DNA from: an uncultured Veillonellaceae bacterium
Lineage (GTDB): Bacteria > Bacillota > Negativicutes > Veillonellales > Dialisteraceae
Length of the DNA: 64,000 nt
Assembly: GCA_958348245.1 (NCBI GenBank)
Contig: CATVYJ010000001.1
Coordinates: 1 to 64,000 of the forward strand
Direction: 5' to 3'
Shown piece after piece: positions 49,032 through 58,085 of this stretch (position 1 is its first letter; each line of letters opens with the position of its first letter). Under the pieces are notes generated by a model. It had not been told where the DNA came from, ran no database searches, and was given only the letters and a program-made list of their open reading frames with translations. The position numbers and the translations under genes are program-made.

Positions 49032-49630
49032 GCAAGATCAAGCTGTGCGGGCTCACCCGCGTGGAGGACGCGGAGTCGGCCAATCTGGCGTCGCCGGACT
49101 GGGTGGGCTTTGTCTTCGACCATGGACGGCATTTCCTCTCTGACGAAACGGCCGCGGCCATCCGGCGCGCGCTCCGGCCGGATATTCCGGCGGTGGGCGT
49201 CTTTGTGAACGACGATCCGGCGCACATCGTGGCGCTCGCCCGGGCGGGCGTCATCCAGTATGTGCAGCTCCACGGCCACGAGCCGGAGGAGTATCTGCTG
49301 GCGCTGCGCCGGCAGATTTCCTGTCCCTTCATCCGTGTGGTATCCGTGAAGGCCACCGAAGATGTGACGCGCTGGGAAGACACCGCCGCGGACTACCTTC
49401 TCCTCGATCACGGGCGGGGCGGCACGGGTCGGTCCTTTGACTGGGCCCTCATCCCGCCCATGAAGAAGCCGTGGATCATGGCGGGAGGGATCGGCCTCGG
49501 CAATCTCGACGCGGCGCTGGCCTATCATCCTTACGGCGTGGATATTTCCAGCGGGGCCGAGACGGACGGCCTCAAGGACCGCGCCAAGATGATCCGTCTC
49601 GTGGAGATGGTGAGAGCGTTCCGCGGATAA
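49028..49630 (+). CDS. trpF: Phosphoribosylanthranilate isomerase
   Basis: A 200-residue TIM barrel. KIKLCGLTRVEDAESAN has the catalytic Cys7-region Cys, VGVFVNDDPAHIV and VQLHGHEPEEYL follow, LLLDHGRGGTGRSFDW has the catalytic Asp, and AGGIGLGNLDAAL binds phosphate. It fills the step between TrpD and TrpC, whose genes lie 11 kb upstream under a T-box. No T-box precedes trpF; TATAAT at ~48983 inside the upstream gene is a possible extra promoter. Confidence 0.95.
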   Translation: MSKIKLCGLTRVEDAESANLASPDWVGFVFDHGRHFLSDETAAAIRRALRPDIPAVGVFVNDDPAHIVALARAGVIQYVQLHGHEPEEYLLALRRQISCPFIRVVSVKATEDVTRWEDTAADYLLLDHGRGGTGRSFDWALIPPMKKPWIMAGGIGLGNLDAALAYHPYGVDISSGAETDGLKDRAKMIRLVEMVRAFRG

Positions 49631-49640
49631 AGGGCAGACG

Positions 49641-49673
49641 AAAAGACCGTATCGGATGGACACGGTCTTTTTT
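49641..49673 (+). terminator. Terminator of trpF
   Basis: AAAGACCGT pairs with ACGGTCTTT, then TTT. Confidence 0.9.
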
Positions 49674-49692
49674 GTGTGGGAGGCATCTCCGG

Positions 49693-49914
49693 TTATTTTT
49701 TCAGCGCCCGCAGGAGCAGCCGCCAGCTGAGCTGTGCGGAGCGGCAGAAAAGAAACGCCCAGAACGCGCGCTTCGGATGGCGCAGCGCGAACGCCGCGGA
49801 AAACGGCGGCATCCACCACAGAAGCCCCGGCAGAGCGGCGCGGAGTTTCCGCTGCCCGTACGCGGCGGCGCGCCGGCGGAGGAGAGAAAACAGTCGGGCC
49901 GGAAGAACAGACAT
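49693..49914 (-). CDS. Small basic 73-residue hypothetical protein (minus strand)
   Basis: A minus-strand frame starting MSVLPARLFSLLRRRAAAYG, with GGAAAGGAG upstream. A -10-like TACAAT on the minus strand (plus 49949-49954) lies before this ATG and after the alternative start at 49986, so the shorter form is preferred. The product is very basic, with Trp- and Phe-rich stretches (LLWWMPPFSAAFAL, RAFWAFLF) that could touch membranes. It is divergent from the CydB-like gene. Function unknown; it may not be translated. Confidence 0.45.
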   Translation of the reverse strand: MSVLPARLFSLLRRRAAAYGQRKLRAALPGLLWWMPPFSAAFALRHPKRAFWAFLFCRSAQLSWRLLLRALKK

Positions 49915-50051
49915 GGACAGGCGCTCCTTTCCCGGAAAATCTGTCTGTATTGTAGCACGCAGGAACGCGTTGGGGAAAAGTTTCATCTTGTGATATAATC
50001 AAGGGGATAATACGAAGTCGCATCCGTGATGGAAAATACAAGGAGGAATGT

Positions 50052-50996
50052 ATGGAGGCATCTGTAGCGGCCTTGCTGCTGCCGTCCTGTTTTTTTGCGC
50101 TGTATCTTGTACTGGAAGCGGCGGACTGGGGGCTTTGCCTCGCCGCGCCGCTCGTGTCCCGCAGCCGGGAGGAAAACCGGGCGGTGCTGTCGCTCCTGCG
50201 CCCGTTTCTGGACGGAAATGAACTGTGGTTTTTCATGGGATTTTTCATGCTCAGCATGTGTCTGCCCGACGCGCAGGACAGCGGGCTCCACGCGTGGTAT
50301 ATGACCATGCTTGCGCTTGTGGCAGGCGGGGCGCTGCTCCGCATGGCGGCGGTCTTTCTGACGAAAACGTTTTCGTCGCCGGCCATGATGAAGGGGCTCT
50401 CCGTATTTGCGCTGGTGGCGCTTTTTCTGACGGGGCTTCTCGGCACGGCCATTCTGTTTGACGACGGGAGCGTCTTTACCCTGTCCGGCGTATTCTGCGC
50501 GGTGTGGACGGTACTGGCCTGCTTCCAGATCGGCAGCCTCTACGGCGCGGTGAAGGTGGTGAATCCTCTGGGAGAGCGGTTCCGCGCGGCATTTCTCGTA
50601 TCGAGCTGCCTTTCCGTCGCGGCGTATCTCATCTTTGCGGTGACGCTCCGGCTGAGCCTCGGCGAACAGTGGGAAGCGGGGGGCTATTTCTGGATGAGCC
50701 TCATCGCGACGGCGCTCCTTTTTGCGGCGGCGTTTTTCTTCACCCGGAGCCGGCATCCCGCGGCGGGACTGGCCGCGGCGTACGCGTCGTCCTTCTTTGC
50801 CATGGCGATTTATTTTTCCGCGTACGTCATGGTCATTCCAAAAATTCACGTCATTGATATGGAAGCGCTGAAGGCGGGCATGGATTCCGTCCCGGGGGCG
50901 GCGTTCCTCGCGGCGGCGGCAGTATGGAGCCTCGGCGTCTTCGCATGGCGTCTGTTCCGCAAAAAAGTCGTTTATCAGTGGGAGGACCACATCTGA
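50052..50996 (+). CDS. CydB-like cytochrome bd subunit II protein without CydA
   Basis: A 314-residue membrane protein with about eight hydrophobic segments. The start (FFALYLVLEAADWGLCLAAP) and LRPFLDGNELWFFMGFFML match conserved regions of cytochrome bd subunit II (CydB), including the DGNEXW motif. No CydA-type haem subunit is adjacent. The partner may be encoded elsewhere, or the protein serves another role. Promoter TTGGGG-18-TATAAT (49970-49999) is weak; the start follows AAGGAGGAATGT. It is followed by a 55-residue ORF. Confidence 0.8.
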   Translation: MEASVAALLLPSCFFALYLVLEAADWGLCLAAPLVSRSREENRAVLSLLRPFLDGNELWFFMGFFMLSMCLPDAQDSGLHAWYMTMLALVAGGALLRMAAVFLTKTFSSPAMMKGLSVFALVALFLTGLLGTAILFDDGSVFTLSGVFCAVWTVLACFQIGSLYGAVKVVNPLGERFRAAFLVSSCLSVAAYLIFAVTLRLSLGEQWEAGGYFWMSLIATALLFAAAFFFTRSRHPAAGLAAAYASSFFAMAIYFSAYVMVIPKIHVIDMEALKAGMDSVPGAAFLAAAAVWSLGVFAWRLFRKKVVYQWEDHI

Positions 50997-51005
50997 GGAG
51001 GAGCC

Positions 51006-51173
51006 ATGGGCGAATTATTCAAGACGACCTATACCATCGACGACATGCTGGACCGCATGGGCGTCAAAATCGTGCTGGACGGCAGCCGGTTGTCGGAAGA
51101 GGATAAACAGGAAGCCGAGAAAAACGGCGATATCGTCACAGCCGGGCCGGAAGCACAGAAGGAAAAGAAATAA
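51006..51173 (+). CDS. Small 55-residue hypothetical protein
   Basis: Starts MGELFKTTYTIDDMLDRMGV and ends in a Lys/Glu-rich tail. The ATG follows GAGGAGGAGCC and lies 9 nt after the CydB-like stop, within the same transcript. It is soluble and charged, with no Cys. Position and ribosome-binding site support expression; it may be an accessory peptide of the membrane protein. Function unknown. Confidence 0.7.
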   Translation: MGELFKTTYTIDDMLDRMGVKIVLDGSRLSEEDKQEAEKNGDIVTAGPEAQKEKK

Positions 51174-51180
51174 ACCGCAC

Positions 51181-51205
51181 GCAGGCCGGAGCGCCTGCTT
51201 TTTTT
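51181..51205 (+). terminator. Terminator after the CydB-like operon
   Basis: GCAGGC...GCCTGC (51181-51198), then seven T. Confidence 0.9.
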
Positions 51206-51228
51206 ATCGCACGAAAGGGGAGGGCATC

Positions 51229-54200
51229 ATGGATCCCTTTGTACATCTTCACGTCCATACCGAATACAGTCTCTTTGACGGCATCAGCCGCATCCCGGAC
51301 CTGGTGTCTTATGTGAAGAGTCTCGGGCAGAGCGCCGTCGCCATCACCGATCACGGCGTCATGTACGGCGCGGTGTACCTGTACAAGGAGTGCGTGAAGC
51401 AGGGCGTCCATCCCGTCATCGGCTGCGAGGTATACGTCACAAAAAAAAGCCGCTTCGATAAAAGCGGCCGGGAGAGGCTGTATCACCTCATTCTGCTGGC
51501 GGAGACGAATGAGGGCTATCGCAATCTCATCAAGATCTGCTCCCGGGGCTGGACGGAAGGCTATCATCACCGGCCCCGCGTAGACCACGATGTGCTCACC
51601 CGGTATCACGAAGGCATCATCGCGCTCTCGGCGTGCGTTGCGGGAGAGCTTCCCGCGGCCATTCTCGACGGAGACATGGAGGAAGCGCGGAAAGTGATGC
51701 AGTATTATATCGATACGTTCGGGCGGGACAATTATTTTGTGGAGATTCAGAATCACGGCCTGCCCGAAGAAGCGGCCGTGCGTCCCGTGCTGGCGCAGCT
51801 GGCAGAGGAGTACGGCGTGGGCCTCGTCGCCACGAACGATTTCCATTATGTGCGGAAAGAAGACGCCCGCAGCCAGGAGATCAAGCTGTGCATCTCCACC
51901 GGCAAGACCCTGGACGATCCGGATCATTTCCACTTTGCCAACGATGAATTTTACTGCAAAAGCGGGGAGGAAATGGAGGCCATCCTCGGAGAATTTCCCG
52001 GGGCCATTGAGAATACGAAAAAGATCGCCGACCGCTGTCAGGTGACGTTCACCTTCGGCGAGCACAAGCTGCCGTCTTTTGCCGTGCCCGAGGGGGAGAC
52101 GGCCCGGTCATATCTGCGGAAGCTCTGCGAAGCGGCGCTTCCCGAGCGGTATCCGGAAGTGACGGACCGGGTGCGGCAGCGTCTCGACTACGAACTCGGC
52201 GTCATCGACCACATGGGTTTCTCCGATTACTTCCTCATCGTCATGGATTTCATCCGCTACGCGAAGACCCACGGCATCCCCATCGGGCCGGGCCGCGGCA
52301 GCGCCGCCGGGAGCATCGTGTCCTACCTCCTTCATATCACGGAGCTGGACCCGCTCCGCTTCGATCTCCTGTTTGAACGGTTCCTGAATCCGGAACGCGT
52401 GTCCATGCCGGATATCGACACGGACCTGTGCTACCGCCGGCGGGGCGAAGTCATCGAATATCTGGCGCGCACGTACGGACAGGATCACGTGGCGCAGATC
52501 ATCACCTTCGGGACGCTCGCCGCGCGGGCGGTCATCCGCGATGTCGGGCGCGTCATGGGCCTGCCCCTCCGCGATGTGGATCAGATCGCCAAGATGGTGC
52601 CTTCCGGTCCGGGGGTGACCCTGCGGAAAAGCCTCGACGGCTCCCACGATTTCCGCGCGCTCTACGAGCGGGACAGTACGGTGCATACGCTCATCGACCA
52701 CTGCCTGAAGCTCGAGGGCCTGTCCCGCCAGTCCGGCACGCACGCCGCAGGGGTGGTCATCTGTTCGTCCCCCGTGGACGATTACGTGCCGATCCAGCTC
52801 ACGCAGGATGATTTCCTCCAGACCCAGTACGAAAAGGACCTGGACGAAGAGCTGGGCCTGCTCAAGATGGACCTGCTGGGCCTGCGGAATCTCACCGTCA
52901 TCCACGACGCGCTGGAAATGATCAGGGAAAACCGCGGGATCGACCTCGACGTGAACGCGCTCCCCAGCCGGGACGAGGCCACGTGCCGCATGCTCTGCGC
53001 GGGCGATACGGTGGGCGTCTTTCAGTCCGAGTCGCCGGGCTTCACGAGCCTCCTCATGCAGCTCGAGCCGGAATGCTTTGAAGACCTCATCCCCATGGTG
53101 GCCCTCTACCGCCCGGGGCCGCTGGGCAGCGGCATGGCGGAAGACTTCATCAACCGCAAGCATGGGAAAATCCCCGTGGAGTATCCCCATCCCCTCGTGG
53201 AGCCCATCCTGAAAGAGACGTACGGGGTCATCCTCTATCAGGAACAGGTCATGCGCATCGCTTCCGTCATGGGCGGATTCAGCCTCGGACAGGCAGATCT
53301 GCTCCGCCGCGCCATGGGGCACAAGGAGCCGGAAGTGCTGCAGAAGCAGCGCGACCTCTTCGTGGGCGGCGCGGAGAAAAACGGTGTGGACGGAGCGACG
53401 GCCAACTACATCTTTGATCTCATGGTGCACTTCGCGGGCTACGGGTTCAACAAATCGCACAGCGTGTGCTACGGATGGATCGCCTGGCAGACGGCGTACC
53501 TCAAGGCCCATTTCCGTCCGGAATTCATGGCCGCCATGATGACCTGCTACAACGGAGATAAAAGCAAAGTGAGCCGCTATATCGAGGACTGCCGCCGCCA
53601 CCAGGTAGACATCGCCGCGCCGGATATCAACCGAAGCGCCAAGACGTTTACCGCGGAAGGGCAGCGCATCCTCTTCGGACTTGCGGGCGTGCAGAACGTG
53701 GGCGAGAATGCAGTGGACGCCGTCATTGCGTCCCGCGAAAAAGACGGGCCTTTCCGCTCGCTGACGGATTTCCTCGAGCGCATTGACGCGCGCACCATGA
53801 ACAGCCGCGCCGTGGAAAGCCTGATTCGCTGCGGGGCCATGGACTCTTTCGGATACAACCGGCAGCAGCTTCTCGCCGTGCTGCCCGAAGCCCTCTCGAG
53901 CGCCGCTTCCGCCCGGCAGGACCGCGAATCCGGGCAGATCAGCCTGTTTGGGGAAGAGACGCAGGCGAAAACCATTTCGTACCCCGATGTGCCGGATATG
54001 GAGGCCTCCGAAAAAATTCACTGGGAAAAGAACCTCCTCGGCTTTTACGTGAGCGGCCATCCGCTGGACGACTACCGGAAAGCGCTCGCGCGGTGCACGC
54101 CCATCTATGAAATCAACAGTCACGTCACAAAGTACGACGGGAAGGCCGTGTCCATAGGCGGCACGGTGGCCCGCGTGAAGGGGAAAATCACGAAAAAAGG

Positions 54201-54645
54201 ACAGCCCATGGGCTACGCCACCATCGAGGACTACGACGACGCCATTGAAGCGGTCATTTTTCCTGCGGTATGGGAAAAGGCGAAGCCTCTCCTCGACCGG
54301 CCCGACGCGCTCGTGTGCATCCGCGGCCGCATTCAGGCGAATGAAAAAGACGTGCGCATTCTCGCCGAGGAGATTCTGCCCCTCGGTCAGGCGGGGCAGA
54401 CCGTGCGGTATCCTGTGTCCGAAGTGCATCTCTATGTGGACCGCCGCCACGAATCGCAGGACGTAGTGGACGGCCTCACGCGGATCCTCGCCGCGCATCA
54501 CGGCGCGACCCCGGTTTTCCTCCACATCGAAAGCTCCCGGCAGGAAATCGCCATGAATCCTGAGTATTACCTCGACTACACGGAAGACGCCGAGCAGGCG
54601 CTGAAGCAGCTCCTCGGCGCCCGCGCCGTAGACGGCCGGCGGTGA
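51229..54645 (+). CDS. dnaE: DNA polymerase III alpha subunit
   Basis: A 1138-residue replicative polymerase of the DnaE type. Residues ~3-270 are the PHP domain (FVHLHVHTEYSLFDGISRI). The palm holds the catalytic PDIDTD motif with D395, D397 and D399, preceded by GPGRGSAAGSIVSYLL. A tandem HhH and the OB-fold (KAVSIGGTVARVKGKITKKG) lie in the C-terminal third. There is no 3'-5' exonuclease insertion, so it is DnaE rather than PolC. It has its own start after AAAGGGGAGGGCATC and a terminator. Confidence 0.97.
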   Translation: MDPFVHLHVHTEYSLFDGISRIPDLVSYVKSLGQSAVAITDHGVMYGAVYLYKECVKQGVHPVIGCEVYVTKKSRFDKSGRERLYHLILLAETNEGYRNLIKICSRGWTEGYHHRPRVDHDVLTRYHEGIIALSACVAGELPAAILDGDMEEARKVMQYYIDTFGRDNYFVEIQNHGLPEEAAVRPVLAQLAEEYGVGLVATNDFHYVRKEDARSQEIKLCISTGKTLDDPDHFHFANDEFYCKSGEEMEAILGEFPGAIENTKKIADRCQVTFTFGEHKLPSFAVPEGETARSYLRKLCEAALPERYPEVTDRVRQRLDYELGVIDHMGFSDYFLIVMDFIRYAKTHGIPIGPGRGSAAGSIVSYLLHITELDPLRFDLLFERFLNPERVSMPDIDTDLCYRRRGEVIEYLARTYGQDHVAQIITFGTLAARAVIRDVGRVMGLPLRDVDQIAKMVPSGPGVTLRKSLDGSHDFRALYERDSTVHTLIDHCLKLEGLSRQSGTHAAGVVICSSPVDDYVPIQLTQDDFLQTQYEKDLDEELGLLKMDLLGLRNLTVIHDALEMIRENRGIDLDVNALPSRDEATCRMLCAGDTVGVFQSESPGFTSLLMQLEPECFEDLIPMVALYRPGPLGSGMAEDFINRKHGKIPVEYPHPLVEPILKETYGVILYQEQVMRIASVMGGFSLGQADLLRRAMGHKEPEVLQKQRDLFVGGAEKNGVDGATANYIFDLMVHFAGYGFNKSHSVCYGWIAWQTAYLKAHFRPEFMAAMMTCYNGDKSKVSRYIEDCRRHQVDIAAPDINRSAKTFTAEGQRILFGLAGVQNVGENAVDAVIASREKDGPFRSLTDFLERIDARTMNSRAVESLIRCGAMDSFGYNRQQLLAVLPEALSSAASARQDRESGQISLFGEETQAKTISYPDVPDMEASEKIHWEKNLLGFYVSGHPLDDYRKALARCTPIYEINSHVTKYDGKAVSIGGTVARVKGKITKKGQPMGYATIEDYDDAIEAVIFPAVWEKAKPLLDRPDALVCIRGRIQANEKDVRILAEEILPLGQAGQTVRYPVSEVHLYVDRRHESQDVVDGLTRILAAHHGATPVFLHIESSRQEIAMNPEYYLDYTEDAEQALKQLLGARAVDGRR

Positions 54646-54659
54646 ATTAAAAATACGGC

Positions 54660-54703
54660 AAAGGCAGGAAACGCGAAGCCATCCGCTCCGCCTCCTGCCT
54701 TTT
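54660..54703 (+). terminator. Terminator of dnaE
   Basis: AAAGGCAGGA pairs with TCCTGCCTTT across a ~21-nt loop. Confidence 0.8.
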
Positions 54704-54730
54704 GCGTTTCCCGTCTCTTTCTGCTACACT
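54702..54730 (+). promoter_or_regulatory. Promoter of the 54751 gene
   Basis: TTGCGT (54702-54707), 17 bp, TACACT (54725-54730). Its -10 region and ribosome-binding site match those of the 7276 gene. Confidence 0.65.
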
Positions 54731-54750
54731 GCGGCTAAGGAGGGATATCC

Positions 54751-56283
54751 ATGGACAGGAAGGCCATTCACGAATTTGCGGAACAATTTCTGAACGCGTA
54801 TCGCGGGTCCGCGCCGGCCCTGCCGCTGGCGCGTCTGCTGGGAAACGGGTTCGGGGAGCGCTGCGAGCGGCTGGGGTTTGCCATGGACGGCGGAGAAGCC
54901 TTTATGAAAGCCGTTTCTTCCAAAGCGTTTTTTGAAGCGCAGACACTGGCGCTCCGCGTGAATGAAATCGAAGACGCCGTTCTTCTCGGCTCGGCGATTT
55001 TTTCCAAATGGAGATATGTGACGCGGTGGTGCGCCGATCCCCGAAGCAGGGAAGAGGACGACGAGCGGTGGTTTCTGCTTGCCTTTCTGCGGCTGTCGCT
55101 TCTCACGGCCGGGCCGGAACAGCGCCCGCGCTTCCGCGGCGGTGTGAAAAAATTCCGTACGGCCTCGTCGGCGGGCGGGCTTCGCTTATGGACGCCCGGA
55201 GACAAGCTCGAAGAACAGCTCGCCGTCTGTGAAGACGGCCGGGTGCGGCGCACGGAATCGTTTGCGGCGGAGGTGTGCGGCACGTACCGGAAAAAGCGGA
55301 CGGAGTGGAAAGCGCCGGCGCGCCGTGCATGGCAGCGCCTCTTCGCGGTGCTGACCCTGTTTGCGCAGAGCGGTGCGCTGAAACGCAGTGCCCGGGACCT
55401 GGTCTGCGACGGCAGCGACTGGAAGCTGAAACTCTAGAGCGGGGACGGCGACGCCGCGGAATACAGCGGCAGCCTCCACGCGGGACTGGGCGCGGTGGAT
55501 TTGTCCGAACTGGTGAGAGAGGCGCTGGGCCGTCCCGATGTGTGGGCTTTTGAAGACCGCGGGGGCGAATGGGACCTGCGCCGTGTGGAGATGACCTATT
55601 GCCCCGCGCAGAGAGAGCGGCCGCCGACGTTTCGACGAATCGCGCGGGAAGGCATGGAAAGGCTCGCCGTGGATAGAGACGCTGATGCGCTGACCTATGT
55701 ACGCTGTGAGGCGGGCGGTAAGCGGACCGTCAAGCTGACCGGAGGCGTGAAAGAGCTGCTGCGGCAGTGGGATGTGTACGCGCCGTTCCGAAAAGAAAAC
55801 AGGATGATGCCGGCCGTTGCGCCGGACAGGATGCCGCCCGTTATTCCCGGGCGGACCCCGCAGCCGGGAAGACAGGGAACGTATCGGCTCGCAGCCTGTT
55901 ACCGGGGCGCGCCGAAATCCGTGTGGACGGGAAATTTTCAGGCGGACGAACTTCCGGAAGACTGGGAATCCTTTGCAGAAACACTGCGCGATTTCCTCGG
56001 CCAGGCCGTCTGCGGGCGTCTGCTTGATCCTGCGTGGTATGCCTGGCGGCCGCGCCGGAAAGGAGAATACATCTACTGCCGCGTGGAATTTACGGACGGA
56101 GGGAAGACGTACTGCTACCGCACGGAGGACGAATCGATCCGCGCGGGCAGCCGGGTCATCGTGCCCGTCGGCCCGGAGAACGAGCCGAAGACGGCGCGCG
56201 TGACGTCCGTGGAGTATGTCCTGCCGAAGAACGCGCCGTACCCGCCGTCAAAAACAAAGGCCATTCTCGGCCGCGCGGAATGA
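54751..56283 (+). pseudogene. Amber-interrupted paralogue of the 7276 gene
   Basis: The frame from ATG 54751 runs to TAG at 55435-55437 after 228 codons, then continues in the same frame to 56283 without another stop. Both halves align with the intact 7276 protein: MDRKAIHEFAEQFLNAYRG and LLGSAIFSKWRYVTRW before the stop; APKSVWTGNFQADELP, YCYRTEDESIRAGS and PYPPSKTK after it. One substitution would restore a ~510-residue protein. No convincing ribosome-binding site precedes the second part (a GTG at 55495 has none). Promoter and codon use look intact, so inactivation is recent, the stop is read through, or it is a sequencing error. Confidence 0.85.
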
Positions 56284-56284
56284 A

Positions 56285-56309
56285 GCGCCCGGCCCCGGCG
56301 GGGGCGTTT
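56285..56309 (+). terminator. Probable terminator after the interrupted gene
   Basis: A GC-rich hairpin (CGCCC ... GGGCG) with only a short TTT tail; moderate support. Confidence 0.55.
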
Positions 56310-56319
56310 CCCCGCCGCC

Positions 56320-56348
56320 TTGCCAAATCCGCCGGGAGCCGCTATAAT
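56320..56348 (+). promoter_or_regulatory. Promoter of serS
   Basis: TTGCCA (56320-56325), 17 bp, TATAAT (56343-56348). Confidence 0.8.
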
Positions 56349-56354
56349 GAATGC

Positions 56355-56560
56355 AACGCAGAGAAGGAGAAAATCTTCTGTCAGAACTTTTCAGAGAGCG
56401 GGCGGCCGGTGCGAGCCCGCAGGGGAGAGAGAAGTTTCCACTCCGGAGCGGCCGGCGAGGAGCCGGACGGAGGTATCCGTTACCGTACGTCGAGCTGGCA
56501 GCAATGCAAGTGGGGTGGCACCGCGAAGTCTTTCGTCCCTTGGGAGAAAGGCTTTTTTTG
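56355..56560 (+). promoter_or_regulatory. T-box leader, serine specifier (TCC)
   Basis: Stem I carries CAGAGAGCGGGC...GGTGCGAGCCCGC. The specifier TCC is at 56437-56439, followed by ACTCCGGAG. The T-box GGGGTGGCACCGCG lies at 56512-56525. The terminator pairs GTCTTTC with GAAAGGC before a T run near 56560. It controls serS according to tRNA-Ser charging; the codon agrees with the downstream gene. Confidence 0.95.
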
Positions 56561-56594
56561 TGCAGTTTGTAGTTTTTCATAAGGGGCGAAACAA

Positions 56595-57899
56595 ATGCTG
56601 GACATGAAATTCATCAGAGATCATGCGGATGAAGTGAAGGAAAACCTGAAGAACCGCCACAATCCGTTCGATCTGGACGAAGTATTGAAGCTGGACGAAG
56701 AGCGCCGCGCGCTCGTGCAGCAGACGGAAGCGCTGAAGAGCCAGCGCAACGCGGAGACGAAGAAGATCGCCATGGCGAAAAAGAACGGCGAAGACGCGTC
56801 CGCGGCCATTGCGGAAATGAAGGAAGTGGGCGATAAGATCGCCGCTATCGACGGAGAACTGAAAGCGGTGGAGGAAAAGCTGCACGCGCTGCTCCTCCGC
56901 ATCCCGAACATGACGGACAAATCCGTGCCGGTGGGCAAGGACGACAGCGAAAATCCGGAAGTCCGCCGCTGGGGCGAGATTCCGCAGTTTGATTTCCCCG
57001 TCAAGGCGCATTATGAACTGGGCGAGGAGCTGGGCATCCTTGACTCCGAACGGGCGGGCAAGGTGTCCGGCGCGCGGTTCTATTTCTACCTCGGCGCGGC
57101 GGCGCGCCTCGAACGGGCCATCTACAATCTGATGCTCGACATGCACACCCGGGAAAACGACTATACGGAAGTGATTCCGCCGTACATCATCAACGGCGCG
57201 TCCATGACAGGCACGGGCCAGCTTCCGAAATTTGCCGACGATATGTACAAGGTGGAAGGGGAAGACATGTACATGACCCCCACGGCGGAAGTGCCGCTCA
57301 CCAACTATTTCGCGGGGGAAATCCTCGACGGAAAAGACCTGCCCGTGCACGTGACGGCCTTCACGCCGTGCTTCCGCAAGGAAGCGGGCTCCGCCGGCAA
57401 GGATACGCGGGGCCTCATCCGCCAGCATCAGTTCCACAAGGTGGAAATGGTGAAGTACTGCAAGCCGGAAGACAGCTGGGATGAGCTGGAAAGCCTCACC
57501 GCCGAAGCGGAACGCGTGCTCCAGCGCCTCGGCCTGCCGTACCACGTGGTGTGCCTCTGCACGGGAGACATCGGCTTCTCTTCGGCGAAGACTTATGATC
57601 TCGAAGTGTGGATGCCCGCGCAGAATAAATACCGCGAAATTTCTTCCTGCTCGAACTGCCTCGACTTCCAGGCGCGGCGCGCCAACATCCGCTTCCGCCG
57701 CCATCCGGGAGACAAGCCGGAATTCGTGCATACCCTGAACGGCTCCGGCCTCGCGGTAGGCCGCACGGTAGCCGCGATCATGGAAAACTATCAGCAGGCG
57801 GACGGCTCCATCGTCATTCCGGAGGCGCTCCGTCCGTACATGGGCGGCCAGACGGTCATCACGAAGCGGAACGGATTCCCGAGCGCGAAGGGAGAATGA
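56595..57899 (+). CDS. serS: Seryl-tRNA synthetase
   Basis: A 434-residue class II synthetase. Residues ~1-105 are the tRNA-binding coiled coil (KLDEERRALVQQTEALKSQR). The catalytic core has TPTAEVPLTNYF, FRKEAGSAGKDTRGLIRQHQF (motif 2) and LNGSGLAVGRTVAAIMENYQ (motif 3). It charges tRNA-Ser. The start follows AAGGGGCGAAACAA. The length is normal. Confidence 0.97.
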   Translation: MLDMKFIRDHADEVKENLKNRHNPFDLDEVLKLDEERRALVQQTEALKSQRNAETKKIAMAKKNGEDASAAIAEMKEVGDKIAAIDGELKAVEEKLHALLLRIPNMTDKSVPVGKDDSENPEVRRWGEIPQFDFPVKAHYELGEELGILDSERAGKVSGARFYFYLGAAARLERAIYNLMLDMHTRENDYTEVIPPYIINGASMTGTGQLPKFADDMYKVEGEDMYMTPTAEVPLTNYFAGEILDGKDLPVHVTAFTPCFRKEAGSAGKDTRGLIRQHQFHKVEMVKYCKPEDSWDELESLTAEAERVLQRLGLPYHVVCLCTGDIGFSSAKTYDLEVWMPAQNKYREISSCSNCLDFQARRANIRFRRHPGDKPEFVHTLNGSGLAVGRTVAAIMENYQQADGSIVIPEALRPYMGGQTVITKRNGFPSAKGE

Positions 57900-57910
57900 C
57901 GGCAAAAGTC

Positions 57911-57939
57911 TTGACAAAGGCGCAGGCGGCGGATATAAT
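57911..57939 (+). promoter_or_regulatory. Promoter of infC-rpmI-rplT
   Basis: A consensus promoter: TTGACA (57911-57916), 17 bp, TATAAT (57934-57939). Confidence 0.9.
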
Positions 57940-57945
57940 AGGCAA

Positions 57946-58085
57946 CGTATTGATTGCAAGAAGAAGTCATCCGCTTCTCACCTTACAAGGCTCACGCTAC
58001 TAAGGTCACGTATGAATTCAGGGCGGACGGCTTAGGCTGTCCGCTTTTCCTTGCAATGAAGTCTTTTTCGGAGGTGAAAAGAATA
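57946..58085 (+). promoter_or_regulatory. infC leader with attenuator-like hairpin (candidate L20 leader)
   Basis: The ~140-nt untranslated leader contains GCGGAC (58023-58028) paired with GTCCGC (58039-58044), followed by TTTTCC. In Firmicutes such leaders ahead of infC-rpmI-rplT terminate when L20 binds. The position and a terminator-like hairpin fit, but I cannot confirm the L20-binding fold by eye. Confidence 0.55.

Noticed and set aside
52108..54525. Minus-strand ORF of 805 codons inside dnaE
   Set aside because: Shadow of dnaE; no family motifs and typical GC-shadow composition.
55495..56283. Independent second gene after the amber stop
   Set aside because: Same frame, no ribosome-binding site at the GTG, and it aligns as the C-terminal half of the paralogue; treated as part of the interrupted gene.
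57954..58085. N-terminal extension of infC
   Set aside because: It crosses an attenuator-like hairpin, and IF-3 homology begins at about 58089; the ribosome-binding site points to 58086.
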